From an uncultured Tolumonas sp. (GTDB lineage: Bacteria > Pseudomonadota > Gammaproteobacteria > Enterobacterales > Aeromonadaceae), in assembly GCF_963678185.1 (NCBI RefSeq), contig NZ_OY782757.1, forward strand, positions 2,752,388 to 2,816,387: DNA of 64,000 bases. Reading direction: 5' to 3'. The notes beneath the pieces were generated by a model. The model saw only the letters and a program-made list of their open reading frames with translations. It was not told where the DNA came from and ran no database searches. This document shows positions 1 through 8,376 of the stretch, piece by piece. How positions within the stretch are numbered: position 1 is the first letter of the stretch; each line of letters starts with the position of its first letter. The position numbers and the translations under genes were made by a program.

Positions 1-33
1 CTGCATCAGGCGCTGGAATTGTTAAATGACTGA
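1..33 (+). CDS. csdA: CsdA cysteine desulfurase, C-terminal tail (partial)
   Basis: The first 33 bases read in frame as LHQALELLND followed by a stop, a typical tail for the CsdA/SufS-type cysteine desulfurase that normally precedes csdE. The stop overlaps the csdE start by 8 bases, which indicates translational coupling. Only ten residues are visible, so the call rests mainly on the neighbour csdE. Confidence 0.6.
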   Translation: MHQALELLND

Positions 34-484
34 TTGGATTGATTTTGCAGCGCAATATCCGGTGGGCGCCGGTACGGAATTAGATGAGCAGTTTATTCAT
101 CAGTTACTGGCCGGTGCAAAGAGTTGGGATGAGCGTTACCGGCGGTTATTACAACTACCAAAGCAAGTTCCTGCTATTCCTGAATCATGGCGTCATCCGG
201 ATCATGAAGTGAGTGGTTGTGAGAGCCGGGTGTGGCTGTTACTCTGTAAAGACGAATCAGGCCGATGTCATTTTGCTGTTGATAGTGAGTCCCGCATCGT
301 AAAAGCGTTGCTGATCACACTTTTAGCAGCGGTTAATCATCAGCCTGCTGACAAGATCCAGTTGATCCAAGTAGCATCATACTTTGATGAGCTAGGATTT
401 GCTCAGCATATAACGCCATCCAGAACAAATGGACTTCAGGCTGTGTGGAAAAAAATGAGTGATTTTTGTGCATTCTTTGCATAG
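26..484 (+). CDS. csdE: CsdE, SufE-family sulfur acceptor
   Basis: SufE-like protein of 152 residues, the usual family length. SufE proteins take persulfide sulfur from a partner cysteine desulfurase; CsdE works with CsdA and also supports the CsdL/TcdA tRNA enzyme. The active cysteine lies in the conserved motif SGCESRVWL (Cys65), and a C-terminal stretch resembles the SufE helix region. It overlaps the csdA end. In E. coli csdA, csdE and tcdA (csdL) are neighbours; here an EAL-like gene and opposite orientation separate tcdA, which still lies within 1 kb. Family assignment is secure; CsdE rather than SufE is inferred from context. Confidence 0.9.
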   Translation: MTDWIDFAAQYPVGAGTELDEQFIHQLLAGAKSWDERYRRLLQLPKQVPAIPESWRHPDHEVSGCESRVWLLLCKDESGRCHFAVDSESRIVKALLITLLAAVNHQPADKIQLIQVASYFDELGFAQHITPSRTNGLQAVWKKMSDFCAFFA

Positions 485-562
485 AATTACTACTATGAGC
501 ACATTAATCGGGATTCCGATTAGGTATTATAACTACCTGATGATTTAGGGTGGAGGAACCGC

Positions 563-1234
563 ATGCTAGACGGATTACCTGCCGTACTGAACAAAGCCTC
601 GTTGAGATTCGTGGCGCAGCCCATTTTTCGACAGAAAGGTGAGTTGTATGGCCATGAAATGATGTTGTTGCACAAACAACATAAAGACCCGGCTATGTTT
701 ATGAAAATCGTGAACCACATGGGTTTGCGTCAGAATCTGGATCTCGAAGTATGCCGTATGGCAGAGCCAGTGCTGCGAACTCACCGACTGACAGGTTGTT
801 GCTGTATTAACTTGTTTGCTGATTCACTGCAGGAAGAAGAGGTTATTGAAGCTTTATTAATGTTATCTGATCCGAGCGCTAATCGTTGGGTGATGGTTAA
901 CGTAATGCAGCTTGATGCCAGCAATAAGCAGTCCAGTTTGTCTGAAACGATCGCAGATCTAAGACAATGTGGTGTGCGTTTCTGCTTTGATGTTAAGTTA
1001 TTGATGCAAATTACCGCGATGTCACTGCCGGTCGATATGCTGCGAATGGATATTCGCCATGTGCCGGAAGATCAATGGGCGCGTTGGATTTCTTTTGCAG
1101 AAAGTAATTGTGTGCCGATGTTGGCTGCAGGTGTGGATGATGAAGCACACCGTGAAATTTTAAGTCAATTAGGTATCGATTTCCTGCAGGGTAAAATCTT
1201 TGCCGATATGGTGTTGCTGAACCAGAACACATAA
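563..1234 (+). CDS. Degenerate EAL-domain protein
   Basis: A 223-residue protein made only of an EAL-type fold, with no membrane segment or sensor domain. Recognisable pieces in order: AQPIF near residue 18, a GHEMM stretch in place of EAL, CINLF, the FCFD strand, VDMLRMD and LQGKIF near the C terminus. Several residues needed for cyclic-di-GMP hydrolysis are missing: the ExTE strand reads VMVNVMQ, DDFG is replaced by FDVK, the catalytic lysine is Arg in LRMD, and the EGVE loop reads AGVD. I therefore infer an inactive domain, perhaps a c-di-GMP or protein-binding module. A good ribosome site (GGAGG) precedes the start. A strong bidirectional terminator follows. Confidence 0.75.
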   Translation: MLDGLPAVLNKASLRFVAQPIFRQKGELYGHEMMLLHKQHKDPAMFMKIVNHMGLRQNLDLEVCRMAEPVLRTHRLTGCCCINLFADSLQEEEVIEALLMLSDPSANRWVMVNVMQLDASNKQSSLSETIADLRQCGVRFCFDVKLLMQITAMSLPVDMLRMDIRHVPEDQWARWISFAESNCVPMLAAGVDDEAHREILSQLGIDFLQGKIFADMVLLNQNT

Positions 1235-1262
1235 ATATCAACACTATCGTAGTGTGAATTAG

Positions 1263-1301
1263 AAAGACCACAAAGACAATCAGGATGTCTTTGTGGTCTT
1301 T
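1263..1301. terminator. Bidirectional rho-independent terminator
   Basis: A perfect 16-bp inverted repeat (arms 1263-1278 and 1286-1301, 7-base loop) lies between the convergent EAL-like gene and tcdA. T-rich sequence follows on the plus side and A-rich sequence precedes it, so it can serve both strands. Confidence 0.9.
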
Positions 1302-2081
1302 TTATTTGGCGGCTAATTTTTGTAACACATATGAAACGGCGACAAAACCAAAAGTCGCGGTGACCACGGTCGTTGCGCCAAACCCGGAAGCACAATCCAT
1401 TTTCAGATTACCGTCACTGCTGGCTTTGGCACTACAAATACCACCGGCACCATCCGGGTAAGTCAGTTGTTCGGTAGAATAAACACACGGGATGGCAAAT
1501 TTTTTCTTCGGGTCACGGGGAAAACCAAAGCGGCGGCGTAATTCAGCGCGCACTTTAGCCGCCAGAGGATCTTGGGTGGTACGGGAAAGATCCTCGATCG
1601 CGATCTTGGTTGGATCTTTCTGTCCACCGGCACCACCGGTCGTGATCAGGGCGATTTTTTGTCGTTTACAATGTGCTAATAACGCTACTTTTGCTCGAAT
1701 GCTGTCTATTGCATCGACGACAAAGTCAAAACGGCTATCAATATATTCAGTGAGATTTTCTTCGGTAATAAAGTCATCAATAATATTGATCTGACAATCT
1801 GGGTTGATCAGACGGATACGCTCGGCCATGACTTCGGTCTTTTGCTTACCGACGTTACCTTGCAATGCATGGATCTGCCGATTGGTATTGGTAATGCAGA
1901 CATCGTCCATATCGATCAAGGTTAGCTGATCAATACCAGAACGCGCTAATGCCTCTGCAGCCCATGAGCCGACACCACCGATACCAATTACACAAATATG
2001 ACTGTGTTGAAAACGTGATAATGCTGTTTCACCATATAAGCGAGCAATACCACCAAAACGCTGAGAATAATCTGACTGCAT
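1302..2081 (-). CDS. tcdA: TcdA (CsdL), tRNA threonylcarbamoyladenosine dehydratase
   Basis: ThiF/E1-like ATP-dependent enzyme of 259 residues that cyclises the t6A37 base of tRNAs to ct6A. The N-terminal nucleotide fold GIGGVGSWAAEALARSGI (about residues 33-50) is followed by DMDDVCITNTNRQ, typical of this family, and FVVDAIDS. The C terminus carries a short hydrophobic helix like other TcdA proteins. In E. coli TcdA receives help from the CsdA-CsdE sulfur relay, and both partners are encoded just upstream here on the other strand. The gene is read toward the shared terminator. Confidence 0.92.
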   Translation of the reverse strand: MQSDYSQRFGGIARLYGETALSRFQHSHICVIGIGGVGSWAAEALARSGIDQLTLIDMDDVCITNTNRQIHALQGNVGKQKTEVMAERIRLINPDCQINIIDDFITEENLTEYIDSRFDFVVDAIDSIRAKVALLAHCKRQKIALITTGGAGGQKDPTKIAIEDLSRTTQDPLAAKVRAELRRRFGFPRDPKKKFAIPCVYSTEQLTYPDGAGGICSAKASSDGNLKMDCASGFGATTVVTATFGFVAVSYVLQKLAAK

Positions 2082-2285
2082 ATTAAATGTTCATACCAAT
2101 ATGAGATTTTAAGGATTATATCAGCTTTGTTCATTAGGCTGCGTTGCTCCGATAGTGGCGGATTGTACTTTTTGTTACCTGTCTGCCGCTCATAGCTGTT
2201 TTGTCATTCCGTGAGATCAGGCACAATAATGCTAATTTGGTGCTTTTATTGCTTTGGCACCACCCCGACGTATCAGGAATAAGAA

Positions 2286-3059
2286 ATGACCTTTGTACAC
2301 GCTGATGTTTCAGAACAACAACCAGCAGTAACTATTGTGATCCCTGCAAAAAATGAAGCAGAGAATATTCGCCCACTCATTAATGAGATCCGGGCTGCTA
2401 TGGATGGTGCATTTGATTACGAACTGATCTATGTCGATGATGGCAGCACGGATCAGACGTTCAATATTCTGAAAACAATCCGTGATGAAGGATTTAAACG
2501 CTTAACCGTGATCCGCCATCAACAATCGGTTGGCCAGAGCTTTTCTGTGTTAAACGGTGCACGTCACGGAGTTGGTGAATGGTTAGTGGTGCTGGATGCC
2601 GATGGGCAAAATGACCCCGCCGATATTCCTGGGATGTTACGTGCTTTACAAGCTGCGTATGCGGCTGATCCGAAAAAAGTGGGCATCATTGGACATCGTG
2701 TTAACCGTCGTGATGATTGGGTAAAACGCCTGTCATCAAAACTGGCGAATGGCTTTCGAGATTGGATGTTACAAGATGGTATTCCCGATACTGGCTGTGG
2801 TCTGAAAGCAACACGCCGTGAATGGTATGTGCAGTTGCCGGCGTTTAACCATATGCATCGGTATGTGCCGGCGTTGATCCAGAGTATGGGGGGGGAAATG
2901 TTGGTGCATCCGGTGGGACACCGTCCGCGGATGGCGGGGGTATCGAATTACGGCGTCTGGAATCGTTTGTGGGTGGGTTTAGTCGATGTGTTTGGCGTGC
3001 GTTGGTTGCAGCGTCGCGCTAAACGGATCGTGATCCAGGAGATCCTGAATGGACGCTGA
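2286..3059 (+). CDS. GT2 family glycosyltransferase (polyprenyl-phosphate sugar synthase type)
   Basis: A 257-residue GT-A glycosyltransferase like dolichol-phosphate mannose synthases. The start of the fold reads VTIVIPAKNEAENIRPLI, followed by YVDDGSTDQT (about 49-58) and VVLDADGQNDP (about 101-111) with the metal-binding acidic residues. Unlike ArnC or GtrB it has no C-terminal pair of membrane helices, so it is probably soluble or membrane-associated. An AGGA ribosome site precedes the ATG. It overlaps the next gene by 11 bases and heads a four-gene cluster with a LAB_N-type protein, an ArnT-like transferase and a sugar epimerase. Inferred role: loading a sugar onto undecaprenyl phosphate. 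The sugar cannot be told from sequence. Confidence 0.8.
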   Translation: MTFVHADVSEQQPAVTIVIPAKNEAENIRPLINEIRAAMDGAFDYELIYVDDGSTDQTFNILKTIRDEGFKRLTVIRHQQSVGQSFSVLNGARHGVGEWLVVLDADGQNDPADIPGMLRALQAAYAADPKKVGIIGHRVNRRDDWVKRLSSKLANGFRDWMLQDGIPDTGCGLKATRREWYVQLPAFNHMHRYVPALIQSMGGEMLVHPVGHRPRMAGVSNYGVWNRLWVGLVDVFGVRWLQRRAKRIVIQEILNGR

Positions 3060-3390
3060 TTGGCTGAATCACTCCATTTCTTGGCTGGAGTGGACGGGTG
3101 TTCATATTACGGCCTGGAAAATTATTGGTTATACCGGTGCCTTGATGTTCGGCGGTCGCTGGCTGGTGCAATTTGTCGCATCGAAACGGGCTGGTAAGCC
3201 GGTGATCCCACGCTTATTCTGGTATATGAGTGTGGTCGGTAGTCTGATGACACTGAGTTATTTTATGTTTTCCGCCAAACAAGATTCGGTTGGCGTACTG
3301 CAAAATATTTTTCCTGCCTTTACCGCTCTCTACAGTCTGTATCTGGATGTAAAGCATCGCGGCTGGCATCGGGATAAAGCGTCGCATTAA
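3049..3390 (+). CDS. Small LAB_N-type (lipid A biosynthesis N-terminal domain) membrane protein
   Basis: A 113-residue protein with about three hydrophobic segments and the sequence pattern of the lipid A biosynthesis N-terminal domain: W..IGY.GALMFGGRWLVQF, then AGKPVIPRLFWYMSVVG. This domain occurs alone next to GT2 enzymes and ArnT-like transferases. It overlaps the GT2 gene by 11 bases, so the two are probably translationally coupled and may form a complex at the inner membrane. Function is not firmly known; help in flipping or anchoring the polyprenyl-linked sugar is an inference. Confidence 0.7.
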   Translation: MDADWLNHSISWLEWTGVHITAWKIIGYTGALMFGGRWLVQFVASKRAGKPVIPRLFWYMSVVGSLMTLSYFMFSAKQDSVGVLQNIFPAFTALYSLYLDVKHRGWHRDKASH

Positions 3391-3413
3391 CAGCGAAGCG
3401 TATAGGATCAAGT

Positions 3414-5129
3414 ATGATAACGGATCGTTTAACTCTTCAGGGTTGGCAAAGTGATCGGCTGAATCTGTGGTTTCTACTGGGATTGGGGTTATTGGTACTG
3501 GGCGCTGGTTTGGGCTTGCGTGACCCATGGCCTGCCGATGAACCGCGTTTTGCCTTAGTTGCTAAGCAGATGGTGGAATCAGGCCAGTGGCTGTTTCCCT
3601 TTCGTGGCGGTGAAATTTACCCTGATAAACCACCGATGTTTATGTGGGGCATTGCGCTCGGTTATCTGATCACGGGTTCCATGCGGGTGGCTTTTTTACT
3701 GCCATCATTGTTGGCGGGGCTGGGGTGTATCGCTCTCGTTTACGATATTGCCCGCCGGATTTGGGATCGAGCCACCGCATTTCGTGCCGGTTTATTATTA
3801 CTGTTTACGGTGCAATTTACCGTGCAGGCGAAACAGGCGCAGATTGATGAATTGGTTACTTTTTTTATTACGCTCGGTGGTTATGGTTTCTTGCGGTTTT
3901 TATTAACTGGGGGAGGCTGGCGCTGGTATTACCTCGGGTGGTTTGCCGCAGGTTTGGGCATTATTACCAAAGGTGTTGGTATTATTGCTGCGCTGATGCT
4001 GATTCCTGCCTTGTGGACTCATCGTGCACAAATCAAACAAGCTTCGCGAGCGCAATGGCTGAAGGGGTTGGCAGGGCCGCTGTTTTTGCTGGCCGCTTGT
4101 GCGTTGTGGGTAGTCCCCATGTTACTGGCGGTACAGCATAATCCAATTCCTGAGTATTTAGCGTACCGGAATAATATTTTGTTCCACCAAACCGTCACGC
4201 GTTATGCCAATGCCTGGCATCATATTGCTCCGTTCTGGTTTTATCTGGTTAACGTAATTCCGCCATTTTGGTTACCTTGGTCGTTGTTATTACCGTGGAT
4301 GGTTTGGCAGAGCAAACGTGATATTCAGCAAGGGCAACGCCCGGTGATCCTGCTGGTGGGTTATCTGTTGCTGATCCTGTTGTTCTTTTCGGCGTCAGCC
4401 GGTAAACGCGGTGTGTATATTACCCCAGCAACACCGGTGCTGGCGTTGCTGACGGCCTATTGGCTGCCTGAGCTGCTGACTCGTCGTTGGCCTGCGCGTC
4501 TGTTATCAGGTTTAGCCTGGTTATTGAGCGGACTGTTTCTCATCGTCGGGATTGCGGTACTGATCAAACCCGCGTTGTTGGCGAAACTCGGCGACATGGA
4601 TTCGCCATGGTTGCTTGCCATTTCCTTAGGTGTGTCTGGTTTATTGGTTAATTGGTTGTTGCGTCGACAACCGCTAACCGCGATTTTAGCGACCTTGACG
4701 TTGTTTTGGATGCATTATGGTTTCTGGTCATTCCCATTGATGAATCAGTTGCGCACACCGCAGGCGATCATGCAGCAAGTGAGTCAGCAATTAGCACCCG
4801 ACGATGAACTGTTACTGACTAATTTCCGTGAGCAGTTTCTGCTGTTTGCTGATCGGCCGTTATATCATTTTGCTTATTTGCAAACGGATGAACCACAAGT
4901 AACCGATGCCGCGGTCTGGGTGCAAGCTTCTGCTCGTCGTTGGGTATTAGGGCCAATCAATAATCTCAGTAAATGTTTTATTGCCGAGAAAGGTGTGAAT
5001 TTAGGCCAACGGCACGGCGACAGCTGGTACTTGTTTCAAGCGGATGCCATATTGCCGGCTTGTCAGTCAGTTCAGAGTTCTGGCGCCCCAGTTTATTATT
5101 ACGAACCTAAATTAGTGCTCAATAAGTAA
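3414..5129 (+). CDS. ArnT/PMT-like polyprenyl-phosphate-dependent glycosyltransferase
   Basis: A 571-residue multi-spanning membrane protein of the GT39/ArnT class. The first periplasmic loop has the acidic signature DPWPADEPRFA (about residues 37-47), then GEIYPDKPPMFMW, both typical of ArnT-like enzymes that move a sugar from undecaprenyl phosphate to lipid A or core. About a dozen hydrophobic segments are followed by a C-terminal soluble part of roughly 120 residues. An AGGATCAAGT ribosome site sits before the ATG, and the gene lies 23 bases after the LAB_N gene. True ArnT needs the Ara4N genes arnABD, none of which is here, so a different sugar is likely. Acceptor and donor remain open. 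Confidence 0.8.
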   Translation: MITDRLTLQGWQSDRLNLWFLLGLGLLVLGAGLGLRDPWPADEPRFALVAKQMVESGQWLFPFRGGEIYPDKPPMFMWGIALGYLITGSMRVAFLLPSLLAGLGCIALVYDIARRIWDRATAFRAGLLLLFTVQFTVQAKQAQIDELVTFFITLGGYGFLRFLLTGGGWRWYYLGWFAAGLGIITKGVGIIAALMLIPALWTHRAQIKQASRAQWLKGLAGPLFLLAACALWVVPMLLAVQHNPIPEYLAYRNNILFHQTVTRYANAWHHIAPFWFYLVNVIPPFWLPWSLLLPWMVWQSKRDIQQGQRPVILLVGYLLLILLFFSASAGKRGVYITPATPVLALLTAYWLPELLTRRWPARLLSGLAWLLSGLFLIVGIAVLIKPALLAKLGDMDSPWLLAISLGVSGLLVNWLLRRQPLTAILATLTLFWMHYGFWSFPLMNQLRTPQAIMQQVSQQLAPDDELLLTNFREQFLLFADRPLYHFAYLQTDEPQVTDAAVWVQASARRWVLGPINNLSKCFIAEKGVNLGQRHGDSWYLFQADAILPACQSVQSSGAPVYYYEPKLVLNK

Positions 5130-5141
5130 TAGGAAAATAGC

Positions 5142-6149
5142 ATGCATTATCTGGTGACCGGTGCTGCCGGTTTTATTGGTTTCCATGTCGCAGAGCGTTT
5201 GTTGGCTGCAGGTCATCAGGTAACTGGGTTAGATAATCTGAATGATTATTATGATGTTAATCTGAAACTCAGTCGGTTAGCGTTATTACAAATTAACCCT
5301 GCTTTCCGGTTTGTAAAAGGGGATTTGGCTGATCGCAATTTAATGGCGCAGTTGTTTGTGGATGGCCAATTTCAACGCGTGATCCACTTAGGTGCTCAAG
5401 CTGGTGTCCGTTATTCGCTGGATAACCCGCATGCATATGCCGATGCCAATTTAGTGGGGCATCTGAATATTCTGGAAGGTTGTCGTCAGCACAAGATTGA
5501 ACATCTGTTGTATGCATCTTCCAGTTCGGTGTATGGGCTAAATCGTAAAACACCATTTTCAACCACCGATAGTGTGGATCATCCTGTCTCACTTTATGCG
5601 GCAACTAAAAAAGCCAATGAGTTGATGAGTCACAGTTATGCCCACCTCTATGGATTACCGTGCACAGGATTGCGTTTCTTTACTGTGTATGGCCCGTGGG
5701 GACGACCAGATATGGCACTGTTCAAGTTTACGAAAGCAATCTTGGCCGGGCAGCCGATTGATGTGTATAACTTCGGTGAGATGAAGCGAGATTTTACCTT
5801 TATCGATGATATTGCCGAGGCGATTATTCGTTTGGCTGATGTTATTCCAGAGCCGGACCCAGAATGGACGGTAGAAACCGGTTCTCCGGCAGAAAGTTCA
5901 GCGCCGTATCGGGTGTATAACATTGGTAATAGTCAGCCTGTCGAACTGAAGACGTTTATCCACGAGTTGGAGTTGGCGTTAGGCATTCCAGCGCAAATGA
6001 ATTTATTGCCACTGCAGCCAGGTGATGTGTTGGAAACCAGTGCTGACACTTCAGCACTGGAAGCGGTGATTGGTTTTAAACCGCAGACGCAACTTGCCAG
6101 TGGTCTGGCTCGTTTTGTTAGCTGGTACAGAAGCTTTTATTCTCAATGA
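5142..6149 (+). CDS. NAD-dependent nucleotide-sugar epimerase, UDP-glucuronate 4-epimerase type
   Basis: Extended SDR enzyme of 335 residues. The NAD-binding motif is GAAGFIGFHVAERL (residues 7-20), followed by LDNLNDYYDVNLKLSRL, a stretch characteristic of UDP-glucuronate 4-epimerases. The catalytic triad region shows SSSVYG and YAATKKANE (YxxxK). The gene is 12 bases after the ArnT-like gene and its last 7 bases overlap the convergent pqiC end. The likely reaction is UDP-GlcA to UDP-GalA, which would supply the sugar for the upstream GT2 and ArnT-like proteins. The 4-epimerase call is firm; the exact substrate is inferred. Confidence 0.82.
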   Translation: MHYLVTGAAGFIGFHVAERLLAAGHQVTGLDNLNDYYDVNLKLSRLALLQINPAFRFVKGDLADRNLMAQLFVDGQFQRVIHLGAQAGVRYSLDNPHAYADANLVGHLNILEGCRQHKIEHLLYASSSSVYGLNRKTPFSTTDSVDHPVSLYAATKKANELMSHSYAHLYGLPCTGLRFFTVYGPWGRPDMALFKFTKAILAGQPIDVYNFGEMKRDFTFIDDIAEAIIRLADVIPEPDPEWTVETGSPAESSAPYRVYNIGNSQPVELKTFIHELELALGIPAQMNLLPLQPGDVLETSADTSALEAVIGFKPQTQLASGLARFVSWYRSFYSQ

Positions 6150-6730
6150 TCTCTCTTTTGCAGCAAGGGTTTTAGCTGCATAGCCAACTGGCTGGTGGTT
6201 TGTTGCCAGCCAGTACGCAGTTCGCGCACTAATGCGGGGTAACCATCTGCCGTTAGCGGATATTGCTGCTGGAATTGTCCGCTGTATTGCTGTGTTCCTT
6301 TCATTAACGTCCATTCACCGCTGATCACCGCATGCCCATCGGCTTTGCCGTGAAAACCACGTACCTTGATCTGTAACTGGGCAATGTTTTGCATGGATGT
6401 TTGGCCATTCTGCCATTGCCAGTCCGGTAACTGCGTTCGTAAGTTTTGCAACAAGGCGCGGGTCAGTTGTTTATCCAGTGCTTCTGCCCAGCGATGCTGA
6501 GTCGCGGTGGTGAGTTGCACATCATCTTGTTGATACACAATACCAATGCTGTTCAGATAATCGGCGAGCTCAACATCACTGACCGCTACCACTGGTTGTT
6601 GGCTCGGGGGCTGGCTACTATTTTGTACATCTGGCAGTGCAATGGCGTAATACTGCGGTGTCGAAGAGCTACTGCTACAAGCCGACAAACCGCACAATAA
6701 GAGGCCAATAAATAAAGAGCGCAGCATCAT
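6143..6730 (-). CDS. pqiC: PqiC outer-membrane-linked lipoprotein
   Basis: A 195-residue lipoprotein of the ABC-type transport auxiliary family (DUF330). The signal peptide ends in LCGLSAC with lipobox cysteine at residue 18, followed by a serine run and PQYYAIALPDV, typical of PqiC/YmbA. In E. coli PqiC forms rings at the outer membrane that receive the PqiB tube, taking part in lipid traffic between membranes. Its start overlaps the pqiB stop by 4 bases, and it is the last gene of pqiA-pqiB-pqiC. Confidence 0.88.
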   Translation of the reverse strand: MMLRSLFIGLLLCGLSACSSSSSTPQYYAIALPDVQNSSQPPSQQPVVAVSDVELADYLNSIGIVYQQDDVQLTTATQHRWAEALDKQLTRALLQNLRTQLPDWQWQNGQTSMQNIAQLQIKVRGFHGKADGHAVISGEWTLMKGTQQYSGQFQQQYPLTADGYPALVRELRTGWQQTTSQLAMQLKPLLQKRDH

Positions 6731-8376
6731 TCGGCTTTCCTTGGTTCAGGGTCAGTGGCGGTATCGGGTTGGAATAGCAAGGCATTTGGTTTTTCATTCA
6801 GCGTCCGGGCCATTGGCTGCACTTCCCGTAGTACCCGGTTCAGTGATTGAATGGAACGGTTCATTTCACCGTACGCGGGTGAGTTAGCGGATAGCCCCTG
6901 CAACGTTTGCTGCATTTCCGCCAACGTCTTTTTCAATTCAGCCGGTAGTTGCTGGCTGCTTTGTTGATTCGCAATTTTATCCATACTGGCACTGACTTTT
7001 CTGACATTGGCCATCGCGGCTTCAGTTTCTGTCAGCATGGTTTGCGCGCGCGTAAGCACATTTTCAATATCCAGCTGATTCAGTTTATTCAGCAATTGAA
7101 CTACCTGCTGTTCAATCCGTGCTAAGCCACCGGGTGCGGTTGGCAAGGTTGGGTATTTAGCCAGCATTCCTAACCCGACCGTTTTGGGTAGATCCGGATA
7201 AAAGTTGAGATCCACATATAACGCGCCGGTCAATAAATTACCGGAACGCAGCGAGGCTCGCAGTCCTTGTTTGACGGCGGTAGCAAATTCATTTTCCCAG
7301 TTCGGTAGTTGATCTTTATCCATATCCGGACGAATGCGACCGGGTTCGATGCGGATCAACACTGGGATCTGACGCGACCGGGCGGTCAACAAGTCATTAC
7401 CTGGGGCAGAGAATGGCACGTCAAGTACGCTGCCGACCTGAATGCCGCGGTATTCAACCGGTGCTCCTGGGTTGAGGCCACGAACTGATTCATCGAACAG
7501 CAGAATGTAATCGACCTTATCTTGATAACGACGAATGGTGCTGCTGTCTTCATCGGCATACAAGCTGTAGGTGCGGTAAGTTTTGACCGGATCACCAAGT
7601 TCCCAACCGGGTGGAACACTGAAACTGACACCGCCGGATAAAATAGTTTCCAGCGTGCCGGTTTTCACCTTGATACCATCGGTGGCGGCTTGCAATTGAA
7701 TGCCGCGATTGAGCCAGAAACGGGTATTAGTAGTCACTAGCGCATCGTATGGTGCCTGAATGAACAGCTGATAACTCATCTGGCGAGTATCAGATTTGAA
7801 TTCAGCCTGCTCAACCCGTCCCACGGTAAAGCCGCGGTACAGCACCGGATCGCCGATAGCGAGGGCGCTATCCTGTTCACTACTGAGTTCGATGCGTAAA
7901 CCAGGAGCATTAGTCGGCGTGACTGGTGGTGTATCCAGTACGGTAAATTCCTGTTTATGTTCTTTGCTTTTTCCGGGTTGTAGTTCCAGATAAGAACCAG
8001 AGAGCAGCGTGTTGAGGCCGGAAATGCCGCTCTTGCCCACGCGGGGTTTGACGACCCAGAAACGAGTATCTTGCCGCAGTAAAGGTTCGGCTTCGACATT
8101 CATACGGGCAGTGACAATGACATGCTTGAGATCGTCACCTAGACGTACGGTTTGCACTTTGCCGATTTCCACGCTGCGGGCTTTGATCGGAGTTTTTCCT
8201 GGTTCGATCCCTTCGGCATTGTCCAACTCCAGCGTGATCAGCGGGCCTTGATTGTGCAATGTGGTGACCACCATCCACAAACCAATACTGGCGGCGACGA
8301 TGGGGATCAACCAGATCGGTGACAGACGTTGGAGTTTTTTGATTCTGGCGTGGTTATTCAACACGGTCTTGTTCAC
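6727..8376 (-). CDS. pqiB: PqiB, MCE-domain intermembrane lipid transport protein
   Basis: A 549-residue MCE protein with one N-terminal membrane helix (SPIWLIPIVAASIGLWMVV) and three MCE domains, each showing the motif of the type GIEPGKTPIKARSVEIG, followed by a long C-terminal helical region (about residues 420-510). PqiB hexamers stack into a tube across the periplasm. The open frame extends upstream to 8442, but the homologous start and a good ribosome site (AAGGA, 7 bases before) favour the GTG at 8376; GTG at 8364 is the alternative. Either start lies inside the end of pqiA, giving a short overlap. Confidence 0.88.
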   Translation of the reverse strand: MNKTVLNNHARIKKLQRLSPIWLIPIVAASIGLWMVVTTLHNQGPLITLELDNAEGIEPGKTPIKARSVEIGKVQTVRLGDDLKHVIVTARMNVEAEPLLRQDTRFWVVKPRVGKSGISGLNTLLSGSYLELQPGKSKEHKQEFTVLDTPPVTPTNAPGLRIELSSEQDSALAIGDPVLYRGFTVGRVEQAEFKSDTRQMSYQLFIQAPYDALVTTNTRFWLNRGIQLQAATDGIKVKTGTLETILSGGVSFSVPPGWELGDPVKTYRTYSLYADEDSSTIRRYQDKVDYILLFDESVRGLNPGAPVEYRGIQVGSVLDVPFSAPGNDLLTARSRQIPVLIRIEPGRIRPDMDKDQLPNWENEFATAVKQGLRASLRSGNLLTGALYVDLNFYPDLPKTVGLGMLAKYPTLPTAPGGLARIEQQVVQLLNKLNQLDIENVLTRAQTMLTETEAAMANVRKVSASMDKIANQQSSQQLPAELKKTLAEMQQTLQGLSANSPAYGEMNRSIQSLNRVLREVQPMARTLNEKPNALLFQPDTATDPEPRKAE

